Shown piece after piece: positions 8,400 to 17,600 of a DNA stretch of 64,000 nt. Origin of the DNA: an uncultured Clostridia bacterium (GTDB lineage Bacteria; Bacillota; Clostridia; Oscillospirales; Acutalibacteraceae). Below the pieces are notes generated by a model that had not been told where the DNA came from, ran no database searches, and was given only the letters and a program-made list of their open reading frames with translations. The translations under genes and the position numbers were made by a program. Where the stretch lies: the NCBI GenBank assembly GCA_947305745.1, contig CAMZEH010000001.1, positions 310,001-374,000 on the forward strand. Reading direction: 5' to 3'. How positions within the stretch are numbered: position 1 is the stretch's first letter; each line of letters starts with the position of its first letter.

Positions 8400-10622
8400 C
8401 TATGTTATTCCGTCTCGGTGTATAAACGTCACGGTGACAGATGTTCCCGGAGCGACTTCAGTACCCGCGGCTACGCTCTGATCAGAGGATATTACTGCGG
8501 AATCATCCGAATTTACTCCCGAGATTTTCAGATTAAGTCCGTGAGATGCCGCTGTTTTGTTTGCTTCCTGCAGCGATAGACCTGTTAATTTCGGTACTTT
8601 TACCGCTGAATTTTTGCTTTCTGTATCCGTATAAAGAACTATTACTCCGTCATGCGGTATTCTTTCCGATGGGCGTGGTACCTGCGCAATGACGTTTTCG
8701 CCGCTTCCTACCACTTTAGGCGAAAACGAATTATTGATGGCTTCATTTTTTGCGTCTGCTACGCTTTTTCCGACCAAATTCGGAACGTGTATATCGAGTT
8801 TTGAAAGTTCTTCTTCGGTGTAAATTTTTTCGATGCCCATGTATGGTAAGACGTCTTGCATAATTTTTGAAAATACAGGTGCGGCAACTGCGCTTCCGTA
8901 GTAATAATCTCCCGTGGGAGTATCAAAAAACACAAGCATGGCAATTTTTGGATTATCGGCAGGCGCAAAGCCGCAGAATGATGAAATGTAGTCTTTTCTG
9001 CCCGGTGTGCTGAGTCCGATTTTTTCCGAAGTACCTGTCTTACCTGCAACCCTGTAGCCCGGTACGTAAGCATTTTTTGCAGATCCGTGCGTTGCGTTTT
9101 CAAGCATCATCGCAGTGACTCGCTTTGCCGTTCTTTCGGAAATTGCTTTTCTCTTTATTATGGGGTCGATAGTTTTTACGATGTTTCCGTCTTCGTCTAA
9201 AATCTCTTTTACTACGTGTGGTTGGACGATGTTCCCGCCGTTTGCGATGGCCGCTGCCGCCGTGAGCATTTGTAGGGGAGTGATACCAAAGTTTTGACCC
9301 ATGGATGCAACTGCCAAGTCGGTCTGACTCATTCTTCCGTCTGCGCTGAAAAATAAATCTCCGGATTCGCCGGGCAAATCTATGTTCGTTTTGTTGTGGA
9401 ATCCGAAAGCTTTGTAAAAGTTAAAGAAATTTTCCGTGCCTACTCTGAGACCCAAAGTTATAAAAGCGGGGTTGCATGAGTGGCACAGGGCCTCGAGAAA
9501 GTTTTGAGTCCCATGCCCGCCACGTTTGTGGCAGCGTATGACCTGAGAGCCTTCGCAAGGCTTTATCGAACCGGTACAGGTGAAGGTTGACTGCTCATTG
9601 ACTACGTCGAGTTCAAGCCCCATTGAAGCGGTAACCATTTTGAATACCGAACCAGGATAATATGTGTCACTTACGGCTTTGTTGCGCCACTGGCGGCTGA
9701 GTGCTTCGCTTCTGGCCTTTGCTTTTTCTTCTTCGGGCAGCGAATTTATTTTCTCCTCTTCTGACGGGTCCGCAATTTTAAAAGGTTCATTCGGGTCGAA
9801 ATCGCCTTTGACGGCCATTCCTAGAATTTCTCCCGTGGTTACGTCCATGGCTATTGCGGCGGCGCGGTTTTTAACTCTATGATTTCTAACGCCTTCTTCA
9901 AGATTTTTTTCCATGAATTTTTGAATGGTTTCATCTATGCAAAGTCTTAAATTATGGCCTTTTTTGGCAGCTATCATCTGCTCATATTCAAAGGGCATTT
10001 CTGTTCCGATTGCATTTTTAGCGGTTAAAATTTTCCCCGGCTCGCCTCTCAAAACCTTGTCATAGTAAGCTTCAATGCCTGCAAGGCCCTGGCTGTCCGC
10101 GCCTGTAAAACCTATTACCGGCGCCGCAAACGAACCGCAGGGGTAGTATCTTTTGTAGTCTTCGATAAGCCTGATTCCGCTTGAAATATTATTTTCTACT
10201 TTAAAGTTTATAATTTTATCTTTGATATCGCTTTCGACTTTTTTCTTTACGATTGTATAGCAAGATTTTTTATTTGCAAGTTCGGTGAGCTTATCTTTTT
10301 CAATCCCCAAAATCTCGCTCAGACCGTTGCAAATAATTTTTCTTTTTTCATCTGAATCTATGTATGCGGGCTCCAGCACGACGTTCCAAACCGTTGCGCT
10401 TTGAGCCAGGGGTTTCATGTTCCGGTCATAAATAGTGCCTCGCCTGGCGCTGATTTTAGTATCCGCCAGTTGCTGCTCGGATGCCATTTTTTTGAGAAAT
10501 TCCCCTTGAAAAAACTGTAAAGCGATAAGCCTTCCCGTAAGCAGAAAAAATCCCGCAAAAACGATTATCATAAGCACTATGACAGAGCGTCTTCGCATTC
10601 TTATGGTAGTTCCTTTAGACAA
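8400..10622 (-). CDS. spoVD: Class B penicillin-binding protein with two PASTA domains (SpoVD/FtsI type)
   Basis: About 740 residues. One membrane anchor near the N-terminus is followed by the dimerisation domain with SARRGTIYDRN and a transpeptidase domain carrying the three active-site motifs: SVFK (catalytic Ser), SCN and KTGTSEK. Two C-terminal PASTA repeats begin near IHVPNLVGKSVADAKNEA and VPKLTGLSLQEANK. PASTA repeats on a class B PBP at the head of the mur cluster mark SpoVD, but it could also be the vegetative FtsI, since no second copy is seen. Starts are uncertain: TTG at 10622 is preferred, with ATG at 10598 (AAAGGA upstream) and GTG at 10634 as alternatives. Confidence 0.88.
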   Translation of the reverse strand: MSKGTTIRMRRRSVIVLMIIVFAGFFLLTGRLIALQFFQGEFLKKMASEQQLADTKISARRGTIYDRNMKPLAQSATVWNVVLEPAYIDSDEKRKIICNGLSEILGIEKDKLTELANKKSCYTIVKKKVESDIKDKIINFKVENNISSGIRLIEDYKRYYPCGSFAAPVIGFTGADSQGLAGIEAYYDKVLRGEPGKILTAKNAIGTEMPFEYEQMIAAKKGHNLRLCIDETIQKFMEKNLEEGVRNHRVKNRAAAIAMDVTTGEILGMAVKGDFDPNEPFKIADPSEEEKINSLPEEEKAKARSEALSRQWRNKAVSDTYYPGSVFKMVTASMGLELDVVNEQSTFTCTGSIKPCEGSQVIRCHKRGGHGTQNFLEALCHSCNPAFITLGLRVGTENFFNFYKAFGFHNKTNIDLPGESGDLFFSADGRMSQTDLAVASMGQNFGITPLQMLTAAAAIANGGNIVQPHVVKEILDEDGNIVKTIDPIIKRKAISERTAKRVTAMMLENATHGSAKNAYVPGYRVAGKTGTSEKIGLSTPGRKDYISSFCGFAPADNPKIAMLVFFDTPTGDYYYGSAVAAPVFSKIMQDVLPYMGIEKIYTEEELSKLDIHVPNLVGKSVADAKNEAINNSFSPKVVGSGENVIAQVPRPSERIPHDGVIVLYTDTESKNSAVKVPKLTGLSLQEANKTAASHGLNLKISGVNSDDSAVISSDQSVAAGTEVAPGTSVTVTFIHRDGIT

Positions 10623-10634
10623 ATTTATCCACAC

Positions 10635-11100
10635 CCCGTAATTTTGTATGAGCCTTAATTTTCATAAACCATATTGTAATACTTATTTATAAATTAAACA
10701 AGTTATGACATTGAAAATATAAGTAAAGCGATCGAAGAAGCGATATACAACTAAAAGATATTTCCCCACATATTTAATAATTTTAAAATTAATTTGTTAA
10801 ATAGTATACAGTATAAAAATAAATAAAAGGATGACTGTTTATGAGAATAGAATTTGAGAAATGGACAGATGATTTAAAATTTGTGTACGAGTGTATTAGT
10901 TAGTGATGTCGTGAGTAATAGTACTCAATTTTAGTTTTTACGGAATGAATTGTGCGGTATTGCTGATTTTGTAGCGAATACCGTCGCTAATGAGCGATTG
11001 AAAAGATTGGTAATGAATAAGATAGCAAAAGAATTCGTAGTTGACCAAGATGTTTCGATAAGTATTCCTACAAAAAATCTTAAAACAAACATATAAGTCC
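10635..11100. other. Long AT-rich intergenic region before rpsL
   Basis: A stretch of about 465 bases between the divergent spoVD and rpsL units, with no intact gene. It is very AT-rich at the spoVD side (about 10660-10840) and carries decayed coding remnants at 10841-11096. The spoVD promoter should lie here, but I could not single out a convincing one. Confidence 0.6.
10841..11096 (+). pseudogene. Possible decayed ORF remnants, unrecognised
   Basis: An AAGGATG site precedes an ATG at 10841 that reads only 20 codons to a TAG. A second, frame-shifted open stretch follows that tag-terminated piece, reads about 53 residues (including LCGIADFVANTVANERL and AKEFVVDQDVSISIP) and ends at TAA 11094-11096. 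The coding-like composition broken by a stop and a frame change suggests a decayed small gene. I do not recognise the family, and chance open frames remain possible. Confidence 0.3.
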
Positions 11101-11130
11101 TTGACAAATTATTCTTAGTAGTGTTACAAT
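11101..11130 (+). promoter_or_regulatory. SigmaA promoter of the rpsL-rpsG-fusA-tuf operon
   Basis: TTGACA at 11101-11106, an 18-nt spacer and TACAAT at 11125-11130. Only about 60 nt upstream of rpsL, so str-operon transcription starts here and not only from rpoBC. Confidence 0.85.
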
Positions 11131-11131
11131 A

Positions 11132-11166
11132 ATACTCTGTGCAAAATTTATGTTTGCACGGAGTAT
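11132..11166 (+). promoter_or_regulatory. Hairpin at the 5' end of the rpsL mRNA
   Basis: ATACTCTGTGCAAA pairs with TTTGCACGGAGTAT (14 bp, one G-U) around a 7-nt loop. The predicted transcription start falls inside the 5' arm, so most of the stem would form at the very 5' end of the message, just before the AGGAGG site. It could stabilise the mRNA or act in autoregulation. Confidence 0.6.
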
Positions 11167-11187
11167 TTTATGTTTAGGAGGTGTAAT

Positions 11188-11616
11188 ATGCCTACAGTTA
11201 ATCAGCTCGTCCGTAAGGGAAGAAAGATGCAGGAAAGAAAAGCCAAAGCTCCGGCACTCTTAAAGGGTTGGAACTCCAAAAAGAGAGTAGCCATTGACCA
11301 AAACTCTCCGCAAAAAAGAGGAGTCTGTACAGCCGTTAAGACCGCAACGCCGAAGAAACCTAACTCCGCACTTCGTAAGATAGCAAGGGTTAGACTTTCA
11401 AACGGTTTTGAAGTAACATCTTACATTCCTGGAATCGGACATAATCTACAAGAACACAGTGTAGTATTGATTAGGGGCGGACGTGTTAAGGACTTGCCGG
11501 GTGTACGTTACCATATCGTACGTGGGACCCTTGATGCTCAAGGTGTTGCAAAACGTATGCAAGCTCGTTCGAAATACGGTGCAAAACGTCCAAAAGCAGG
11601 CGCAGCGAAACAGTAG
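11188..11616 (+). CDS. rpsL: 30S ribosomal protein S12
   Basis: 142 residues. The classic S12 start [12 protein letters not shown] and the decoding-centre segments [11 protein letters not shown] and [15 protein letters not shown] are intact. Lys at the streptomycin-resistance position in the [10 protein letters not shown] loop appears wild-type. The ATG at 11188 is chosen because AGGAGG lies directly upstream and the protein then begins as in other S12 proteins; an in-frame ATG at 11170 adds six unrelated residues. First gene of the str operon. Confidence 0.97.
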   Translation: MPTVNQLVRKGRKMQERKAKAPALLKGWNSKKRVAIDQNSPQKRGVCTAVKTATPKKPNSALRKIARVRLSNGFEVTSYIPGIGHNLQEHSVVLIRGGRVKDLPGVRYHIVRGTLDAQGVAKRMQARSKYGAKRPKAGAAKQ

Positions 11617-11754
11617 GATTAAACGAAGTTAATAAAGCTTTGCATTGATGCGATGCAGAAGTGTTTTACATATAAAATACCTCTGTATTGGCAATCGGGA
11701 GCTAAATTACTTTCGAGTACCTATGATATCATTAATATGAAGGAGGGAAGACAC

Positions 11755-12225
11755 GTGCCAAGAAGAGGTAACGTTCCTAAACGTGATGTTTTACAAGATC
11801 CGCTTTATAATTCCAAACTGGTAACTCGTCTTATCAACAATATCATGATTGACGGTAAGAGAGGGGTAGCGCAGAGAATAGTTTATAAAGCATTTGAGAT
11901 TATCCAAACAAAAACAGGCAGAGAGCCGCTTGAAGTTTTCGAACAAGCAATGGAAAATATCATGCCGAGCCTAGAAGTTAAAGCAAGGAGAGTCGGCGGT
12001 GCGACATACCAAGTACCGATCGAAGTCCGTGCAGACAGACGTCAAACATTAGGCTTGAGATGGCTCACAAGATATTCAAGACTGCGTTCGGAAAGAACAA
12101 TGGTTGAAAGACTTGCAGGAGAAATTCTTGACGCAGTGAACGAAACGGGTGCGGCAGTCAAGAAGCGTGAGGATACTCATAAAATGGCAGAAGCCAATAA
12201 GGCATTTGCACATTATCGCTGGTAA
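11755..12225 (+). CDS. rpsG: 30S ribosomal protein S7
   Basis: 156 residues, the standard S7 length. It starts at GTG (11755), 7 nt after AAGGAGGG, giving the usual [16 protein letters not shown]-terminus. An upstream in-frame start would add 34 residues not found in the family. S7 organises the 30S head around the 3' domain of 16S rRNA. It sits between rpsL and fusA as expected; in E. coli S7 represses its own operon. Confidence 0.97.
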   Translation: MPRRGNVPKRDVLQDPLYNSKLVTRLINNIMIDGKRGVAQRIVYKAFEIIQTKTGREPLEVFEQAMENIMPSLEVKARRVGGATYQVPIEVRADRRQTLGLRWLTRYSRLRSERTMVERLAGEILDAVNETGAAVKKREDTHKMAEANKAFAHYRW

Positions 12226-12307
12226 TTTTTTAAGAAGATTGGCAGTAATTGATTAGAAAAATTCAAATAAGTCAAAAATAAAAATAAATAAAGAAAAGGA
12301 GGATATT

Positions 12308-14383
12308 ATGCCAAGAAAAGTTTCACTTGAAATGACTCGTAACATAGGGATAATGGCTCACATCGATGCAGGTAAAACTACAACGACAGAGCGTATACTA
12401 TTCTATACGGGTATAAATCATAAGATAGGCGAAACTCACGACGGTGCGGCGACAATGGACTGGATGGTTCAGGAGCAAGAGCGTGGAATTACAATAACTT
12501 CCGCAGCTACGACATGTTTCTGGAAAGACCATCGTATCAATATAATCGATACCCCAGGCCACGTTGACTTTACGGTTGAAGTTGAGCGTTCGCTCAGAGT
12601 TTTGGACGGTTCTGTAACAGTTCTTTGCGCAAAAGGCGGCGTTGAACCGCAATCCGAAACGGTATGGCGTCAGGCCGATAAGTACGGCGTTCCGAGAATG
12701 GCTTACGTCAACAAAATGGACATTATGGGAGCGGACTTCTATAATGTTGTAAAGATGATGAAAGAGCGTTTAAAATGTAACGCAGTGCCGATTCAGTTGC
12801 CAATAGGCTCCGAAGACACTTTCAAAGGAATCATCGACCTTCTCGAGATGAAAGCATATGTATATTATGACGATCTCGGCAAAGACATCAGAATTGAAGA
12901 AATTCCCGAAGATATGAAAGAGCTGGCAGAGCAGTATCATGCAGAAATGCTTGAGCACATTGCCGAAGCCGATGACGAAGTAATGGAGAAATATCTGGAG
13001 GGCGAAGAAATCACAATAGCTGAGATGAAGAAATGCATAAGAAAGGCTACTATTGATAACACAATGGTGCCCGTAACATGCGGTACTTCCTATAAGAATA
13101 AGGGTGTACAAAAACTTCTTGATGCGATTGTCGATTATATGCCTTCACCGAAAGATGTTCCTGCAATTAAGGGTGTAAATCCTGACACTAATGAAGAAGT
13201 CGAAAGACCTTCTTCGGACGAAGAGCCTTTTTCAGCTCTTGCGTTTAAGATTGCAACCGACCCATTCGTAGGAAAGCTTTGCTTCTTCAGGGTATATTCG
13301 GGAACAATCGAAGCCGGTTCAACGGTTTACAATTCAACAAAAGATAACAATGAGCGTATGGGAAGAATACTTCAAATGCACTCAAATCATAGGCAGGATA
13401 TAGAAAAAGTTTACGCAGGTGATATAGCTGCGGCGGTAGGACTCAAGAATACCACAACGGGCGATACACTTTGTGATGAAAAACACCCTGTAATACTTGA
13501 ATCTATGGAATTCCCTGATCCGGTTATCCGCGTTGCGATTGAGCCGAAGACCAAAGCAGGGCAAGAAAAAATGGGTTTAGGCCTTGCGAAACTCGCAGAA
13601 GAAGACCCAACATTCAAAGCATATACAGATGAAGAGACGGGACAAACGATAATCGCAGGAATGGGCGAGCTTCACTTGGAAATCATCGTAGATAGACTTT
13701 TACGTGAATTCAAAGTAGAGGCAAACGTTGGTAAACCGCAAGTTGCGTATAAAGAAACAATCCGCCAAAATGCTGACGTTGAAGAAAAATACGCAAGGCA
13801 ATCTGGCGGACGTGGACAATATGGTCACGTTAAGATCAAAGTTGAGCCGAATCCCGGTAAAGGTTATGAATTCGTCAATGAAATCGTCGGCGGTGCAATT
13901 CCGAAAGAATATATCCCAGCAGTTGATAACGGTATCCAAGGCGCAATGCTTTCGGGCGTTCTCGCAGGGTATAACGTTGTTGACGTGAAAGTAACACTTT
14001 ACGACGGTTCATATCACGAAGTCGACTCCTCCGAAATGGCGTTTAAGATTGCAGGTTCTATGGCGTTCAAAACAGCTATGAAGAAGGCCGATCCGGTGCT
14101 TCTCGAGCCGATTATGAAAGTCAGTGTAATCGTCCCCGAAGAATATATGGGCGACGTCATCGGAGATATTAACTCACGTCGTGGCATGATTCAAGGAATG
14201 GAAGCAATTTCAGGCGCCCAGAGAATCAACGCACAAGTACCGCTTTCCGAGATGTTCGGATACGCAACAGATATGCGCTCCAGAACGCAGGGAAGAGGTC
14301 AATATACAATGGAGCCGAGCCACTACGCAGAAGTTCCGAAGTCAGTTTCCGAGCAGATTATTGCAGCTCGCAAAAAAGACTAA
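12308..14383 (+). CDS. fusA: Elongation factor G
   Basis: 691 residues. The GTPase domain shows the P-loop [15 protein letters not shown], switch [17 protein letters not shown] and the NKMD specificity motif; domains II-V follow at normal length, ending with the [17 protein letters not shown] tail. It drives translocation on the ribosome. AAAGGAGGAT precedes the ATG. Third gene of the str operon. Confidence 0.98.
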   Translation: MPRKVSLEMTRNIGIMAHIDAGKTTTTERILFYTGINHKIGETHDGAATMDWMVQEQERGITITSAATTCFWKDHRINIIDTPGHVDFTVEVERSLRVLDGSVTVLCAKGGVEPQSETVWRQADKYGVPRMAYVNKMDIMGADFYNVVKMMKERLKCNAVPIQLPIGSEDTFKGIIDLLEMKAYVYYDDLGKDIRIEEIPEDMKELAEQYHAEMLEHIAEADDEVMEKYLEGEEITIAEMKKCIRKATIDNTMVPVTCGTSYKNKGVQKLLDAIVDYMPSPKDVPAIKGVNPDTNEEVERPSSDEEPFSALAFKIATDPFVGKLCFFRVYSGTIEAGSTVYNSTKDNNERMGRILQMHSNHRQDIEKVYAGDIAAAVGLKNTTTGDTLCDEKHPVILESMEFPDPVIRVAIEPKTKAGQEKMGLGLAKLAEEDPTFKAYTDEETGQTIIAGMGELHLEIIVDRLLREFKVEANVGKPQVAYKETIRQNADVEEKYARQSGGRGQYGHVKIKVEPNPGKGYEFVNEIVGGAIPKEYIPAVDNGIQGAMLSGVLAGYNVVDVKVTLYDGSYHEVDSSEMAFKIAGSMAFKTAMKKADPVLLEPIMKVSVIVPEEYMGDVIGDINSRRGMIQGMEAISGAQRINAQVPLSEMFGYATDMRSRTQGRGQYTMEPSHYAEVPKSVSEQIIAARKKD

Positions 14384-14476
14384 TTAAACAGTCTTGATTT
14401 TCAAATTGATATATGTTAGAATTTTATCCGAGCTTTCAAAATCATTTTATTAGAAATTTTAAGGGAGGAAATTAAA

Positions 14477-15679
14477 ATGTCAAAAGCAAAATTTGAAAGA
14501 AACAAACCCCATGTAAACATTGGTACCATCGGTCACGTTGACCACGGTAAAACAACCTTGACGGCAGCTATCACGAAGGTCCTTAATCTCGAAGGCGATG
14601 CAGAATTCGTAGATTATGCAAACATTGATAAGGCTCCTGAAGAAAGAGAACGTGGAATTACAATCAATACTTCACACGTTGAGTATCAAACAGCAGCGCG
14701 TCACTATGCACACGTTGACTGCCCAGGCCACGCTGACTATGTTAAAAACATGATCACAGGTGCGGCACAAATGGACGGCGCAATCCTCGTAGTTTCGGCA
14801 GCAGACGGTCCTATGCCCCAGACTCGTGAGCACATCTTGCTTGCACGTCAGGTAGGCGTTCCGAAGATCGTAGTATTCATGAACAAAGTTGACCAAGTAG
14901 ACGACGAAGAACTTCTCGACCTCGTCGAAATGGAAATCCGTGAACTCTTGAACGAATATGAATTCCCGGGTGACGATACCCCAATTATCAAAGGTTCGGC
15001 TCTTAAAGTTCTCGAATCGACCTCAAAAGATCCGAATGCTCCTGAATACAAATGCATTCTCGACCTCATGAAAGCTGTCGATGAATTCATTCCTACACCT
15101 GAAAGAAAAGCAGATCAACCTTTCTTGATGCCTGTTGAAGACGTCTTCACAATTACAGGACGTGGAACAGTTGCTACAGGTAGAGTAGAACGTGGACAAC
15201 TCAAAATGAACGAAGAAGTCGAACTCGTCGGACTTACAGAAGAAAAGAGAAAAGTTGTCGTAACGGGTATCGAAATGTTCAGAAAACTCCTAGATTACGC
15301 TGAAGCGGGAGATAACGTAGGTGTACTTCTCCGTGGCGTACAAAGAGAAGAAATTCAACGCGGTCAAGTTCTTGCGAAACCGGGAACAATTCATCCGCAC
15401 ACCAAATTCAGAGGTCAAGTGTATGTACTTACCAAAGATGAAGGCGGACGTCATACACCGTTCTTTAACAACTATCGTCCTCAGTTCTACTTTAGAACAA
15501 CAGACGTTACGGGCGTAATTAAGTTACCCGAAGGTACAGAAATGTGCATGCCCGGTGATAACGTTGTTATGGATGTTGAACTCATTACACCAATTGCAAT
15601 CGAAGAAGGTCTCCGCTTCGCTATCCGTGAAGGCGGAAGAACAGTCGGTTCGGGCGTTGTAACAGAAATTTTTGAATAA
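14477..15679 (+). CDS. tuf: Elongation factor Tu
   Basis: 400 residues. The N-terminus [19 protein letters not shown], the P-loop [14 protein letters not shown], switch [14 protein letters not shown] and the NKVD motif are intact, with domains II and III at normal length. It carries aminoacyl-tRNA to the ribosome. GGGAGG lies upstream of the ATG, and a strong intrinsic terminator follows, closing the str operon. The sequence is rich in frequently used codons compared with its neighbours, as expected for a highly expressed gene. Confidence 0.98.
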   Translation: MSKAKFERNKPHVNIGTIGHVDHGKTTLTAAITKVLNLEGDAEFVDYANIDKAPEERERGITINTSHVEYQTAARHYAHVDCPGHADYVKNMITGAAQMDGAILVVSAADGPMPQTREHILLARQVGVPKIVVFMNKVDQVDDEELLDLVEMEIRELLNEYEFPGDDTPIIKGSALKVLESTSKDPNAPEYKCILDLMKAVDEFIPTPERKADQPFLMPVEDVFTITGRGTVATGRVERGQLKMNEEVELVGLTEEKRKVVVTGIEMFRKLLDYAEAGDNVGVLLRGVQREEIQRGQVLAKPGTIHPHTKFRGQVYVLTKDEGGRHTPFFNNYRPQFYFRTTDVTGVIKLPEGTEMCMPGDNVVMDVELITPIAIEEGLRFAIREGGRTVGSGVVTEIFE

Positions 15680-15707
15680 TAGATAATTCATTATCGGTTA
15701 TTTTGGT

Positions 15708-15738
15708 AGCTCCTTGAATTTTTCAAGGGGCTTTTTTG
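15708..15738 (+). terminator. Intrinsic terminator of the str operon
   Basis: AGCTCCTTGAA pairs with TTCAAGGGGCT (11 bp, one G-U), 3-nt loop, then TTTTTT. Confidence 0.92.
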
Positions 15739-15743
15739 TGTAT

Positions 15744-15771
15744 AAAAAAGCCATGTGTTTATTTACACATG
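15744..15771 (-). terminator. Intrinsic terminator of the double-glycine peptide gene
   Basis: On the minus strand CATGTGT pairs with ACACATG, followed by GC and TTTTTT. It faces the tuf terminator and ends the 15793-16071 transcript. Confidence 0.75.
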
Positions 15772-15792
15772 ACCCTGCTAAAATTTATTTAT

Positions 15793-16071
15793 TTATATTT
15801 CGCTGTTTTCCTTGGGCTTGTCATCTTCTTTTTCGGGGAAATTTTGTCTGATTCTCTTTAAGGCTTCTTTCGCAGTATCCTCTGTCTTGGTTAAGTGCGG
15901 TGAGAACGTCAACGGATAAGGACAGCCGTATCCGATAGCTATTGTCGTTATACGTTTGAGTTTCTCGCACTGCTCATCAGTAATTTTTTGACCACCTGCG
16001 ATTTCTAGCTGGTCTTTTTCGCTTAAGCTGGTTATTGCTTTTTCCAGCTCTTGCCTTTCTTTCTCATTCAT
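15793..16071 (-). CDS. Double-glycine leader protein (putative C39-exported peptide), 92 aa
   Basis: The first 27 residues look like a double-glycine leader: charged helix, then SLSEKDQLEIAGG, with GG at positions 26-27 and hydrophobic residues at the usual leader positions before it. The remaining 65 residues are the presumed exported part; they contain an aromatic/proline patch (GYGCPYPLTFSPH), two Cys and an acidic Lys/Glu tail. C39 peptidase-ABC exporters cut after such GG motifs, but no exporter or modification enzyme is nearby. AAAGGAG lies 8 nt before the ATG, and the gene has its own sigmaA promoter and terminator. It is not a recognised bacteriocin class; a chance GG in an ordinary small protein remains possible. 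Confidence 0.6.
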   Translation of the reverse strand: MNEKERQELEKAITSLSEKDQLEIAGGQKITDEQCEKLKRITTIAIGYGCPYPLTFSPHLTKTEDTAKEALKRIRQNFPEKEDDKPKENSEI

Positions 16072-16124
16072 AGTTATTTCTCCTTTTGTTTAATTTTTTT
16101 AGCTTGTTCATCAAGCATGCTTAT

Positions 16125-16153
16125 AATATATACTTATAATTTTGAAATGTCAA
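16125..16153 (-). promoter_or_regulatory. SigmaA promoter of the 92-aa double-glycine gene
   Basis: On the minus strand, TTGACA (16148-16153), 17-nt spacer, TATATT (16125-16130). Confidence 0.8.
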
Positions 16154-16169
16154 GTGATTATTTGGATAT

Positions 16170-16208
16170 AATAAATAGAACACTGCGCTAAATATAATCG
16201 CAATGTTC
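16170..16208 (-). terminator. Intrinsic terminator after ndk
   Basis: GAACATTGCG pairs with CGCAGTGTTC (one G-U) on the minus strand, followed by a T-rich stretch; about 13 nt beyond the ndk stop. Confidence 0.75.
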
Positions 16209-16220
16209 CTAAGTTAATTT

Positions 16221-16634
16221 TTAAGCATTTTCGCCAAAAAATCTTTTAATTTCAATTTCTCCGTTTGTGGGCGAATCTGACCCATGTATAATGTTTTCTC
16301 CGGTACTCATCGCGAAATCTCCGCGGATTGTGCCTGCTGTCGCTTCTTCAAATTTCGTTGCGCCCATCAAAATACGCATACCTTTAACTACATTTTCGCC
16401 TTCAACAATCATTCCTACGACAGGGCCCGATGTCATATATTCAACTATTCCGGGAAAGAATGGTCTATCCGCGATGTGCGCATAGTGTTCACGAAGAATT
16501 TTTTCATCCAAATTCATCATTTTGATGTTTGAAATTGTGTAACCTTTTTCCTCAATCCTTGTTATAACCTTTCCCACCAATTTTCTTTTTACGCAGTCGG
16601 GTTTTAGCATTATGTAAGTTCTTTCTGTTGCCAT
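16221..16634 (-). CDS. ndk: Nucleoside diphosphate kinase
   Basis: 137 residues. The phosphate-accepting histidine is in NIIHGSDSP near residue 116, and the N-terminal ERTYIMLKPDCVKR block is typical. It equilibrates nucleoside triphosphates using ATP. It lies 19 nt downstream of the rubrerythrin gene on the same strand and may be co-transcribed with it; a terminator follows. Confidence 0.97.
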   Translation of the reverse strand: MATERTYIMLKPDCVKRKLVGKVITRIEEKGYTISNIKMMNLDEKILREHYAHIADRPFFPGIVEYMTSGPVVGMIVEGENVVKGMRILMGATKFEEATAGTIRGDFAMSTGENIIHGSDSPTNGEIEIKRFFGENA

Positions 16635-16653
16635 TTTTGTAGCTCCTTATAAA

Positions 16654-17244
16654 TTAAAGTAAAATCCAATCGTGTCTTATTTGATATCCTTGGTTGTGGT
16701 TGCAAATCGGACAAAACTCAGGTGCGATTTTGCCTTTGTGGATGTTTCCGCAGTTCAAGCAAAGCCACATTTCTTCCTTATCGGATTCAAATAATCTTCC
16801 TGATTCAATGAGTTCCAAGAATTTTCCGTATCTGTCGCCGTGTAATTTTTCTACTACGGCTATGTCATAGAATAGTTTTGCAATATCATCAAATCCTTCT
16901 GATTTTGCCTCATCGCCGAACGCCTGATAAACGTTATTGTATTCGGCATATTCATTTTCCTGCGCTGCTTTTAAATTTCCAACCGAACTTTTGTAGATGT
17001 TAACTGGGAAATCGCCGGAAATTGAGATTTGAGTGTCAGCAACAGGAGTTAGCTTTTTGTAGAATTGCTCTGCGTGCTCTTTTTCCTGATTTGCCGTGAA
17101 CTCAAATACACGCTGTACTACATATAAACCTTCCTTTTTCGCTTGAGAAGCGGCTATTGTGTATCTGTTTCTAGCTTGACTTTCTCCGGCGAATGCTTTC
17201 ATCAGGTTAACTTTGGTATTGCTCGTTTCGAACGCTACTGCCAT
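16654..17244 (-). CDS. rbr: Rubrerythrin
   Basis: 196 residues. An N-terminal ferritin-like diiron domain with the ligand-bearing GESQARNRY and NQEKEHAEQF motifs and a second EKLHGDRY pair is followed by a C-terminal rubredoxin domain with CLNCG...CPICN cysteines. Rubrerythrins reduce hydrogen peroxide in anaerobes. GAAAGGAAG precedes the ATG. The promoter overlaps a palindrome that may bind a Fur/PerR-type regulator. Confidence 0.96.
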   Translation of the reverse strand: MAVAFETSNTKVNLMKAFAGESQARNRYTIAASQAKKEGLYVVQRVFEFTANQEKEHAEQFYKKLTPVADTQISISGDFPVNIYKSSVGNLKAAQENEYAEYNNVYQAFGDEAKSEGFDDIAKLFYDIAVVEKLHGDRYGKFLELIESGRLFESDKEEMWLCLNCGNIHKGKIAPEFCPICNHNQGYQIRHDWILL

Positions 17245-17281
17245 AATAAATACTTCCTTTCATTTAAAATTCACACATAAC

Positions 17282-17310
17282 ATGATAACGCTTTTCGAAT
17301 TGATTATCAA
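17282..17310 (-). promoter_or_regulatory. Rubrerythrin promoter with overlapping palindrome
   Basis: Minus strand: TTGATA (17305-17310), 17-nt spacer, TATCAT (17282-17287). TTGATAATCAA over the -35 is a perfect 11-nt palindrome and could be an operator, possibly for a peroxide-responsive Fur/PerR-type repressor; the regulator is a guess. Confidence 0.55.
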
Positions 17311-17323
17311 GTTCTTGCGTGAG

Positions 17324-17353
17324 TTGACAAGTATATTAAACATATGTTACAAT
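17324..17353 (+). promoter_or_regulatory. SigmaA promoter of small membrane protein gene
   Basis: TTGACA (17324-17329), 18-nt spacer, TACAAT (17348-17353): same hexamers and spacing as the rpsL promoter. The in-frame ATG at 17352 falls inside the -10 box and so cannot be the start. Confidence 0.82.
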
Positions 17354-17390
17354 GCTCGCAGAGTATAATCGATTTATAGGAGAGAGAAAA

Positions 17391-17594
17391 TTGGTCGCTA
17401 AAGATGTTATTAAAATATCCGCAGGAGTAGTTATTACGGTTTTTCTAACCGTGTTAACGCTTGGTATTGTAAATAGTTCTACCGGTAAAAATTATAATGC
17501 AAAAGATATCCCCGGATTGGGTTGGCTACTTAGTGCCACTGATTCTGCAGGTAGAACTATAGGCGAAAAAATGAGAAAACAGCCGACCGTATAA
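17391..17594 (+). CDS. Small membrane protein, 67 aa, unknown function
   Basis: Starts at TTG 17391 with AGGAG 8 nt upstream. One hydrophobic segment near the N-terminus (IKISAGVVITVFLTVLTLGIV) is followed by a short hydrophilic tail with NAKDIPGLGWLLSATDSAGRTIG and a basic end. The organisation suggests an inner-membrane single-pass protein. It is expressed from a near-consensus promoter and converges on murC with a gap of 6 bp. The family is not recognised. Confidence 0.6.
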   Translation: MVAKDVIKISAGVVITVFLTVLTLGIVNSSTGKNYNAKDIPGLGWLLSATDSAGRTIGEKMRKQPTV

Positions 17595-17600
17595 AGTAGC

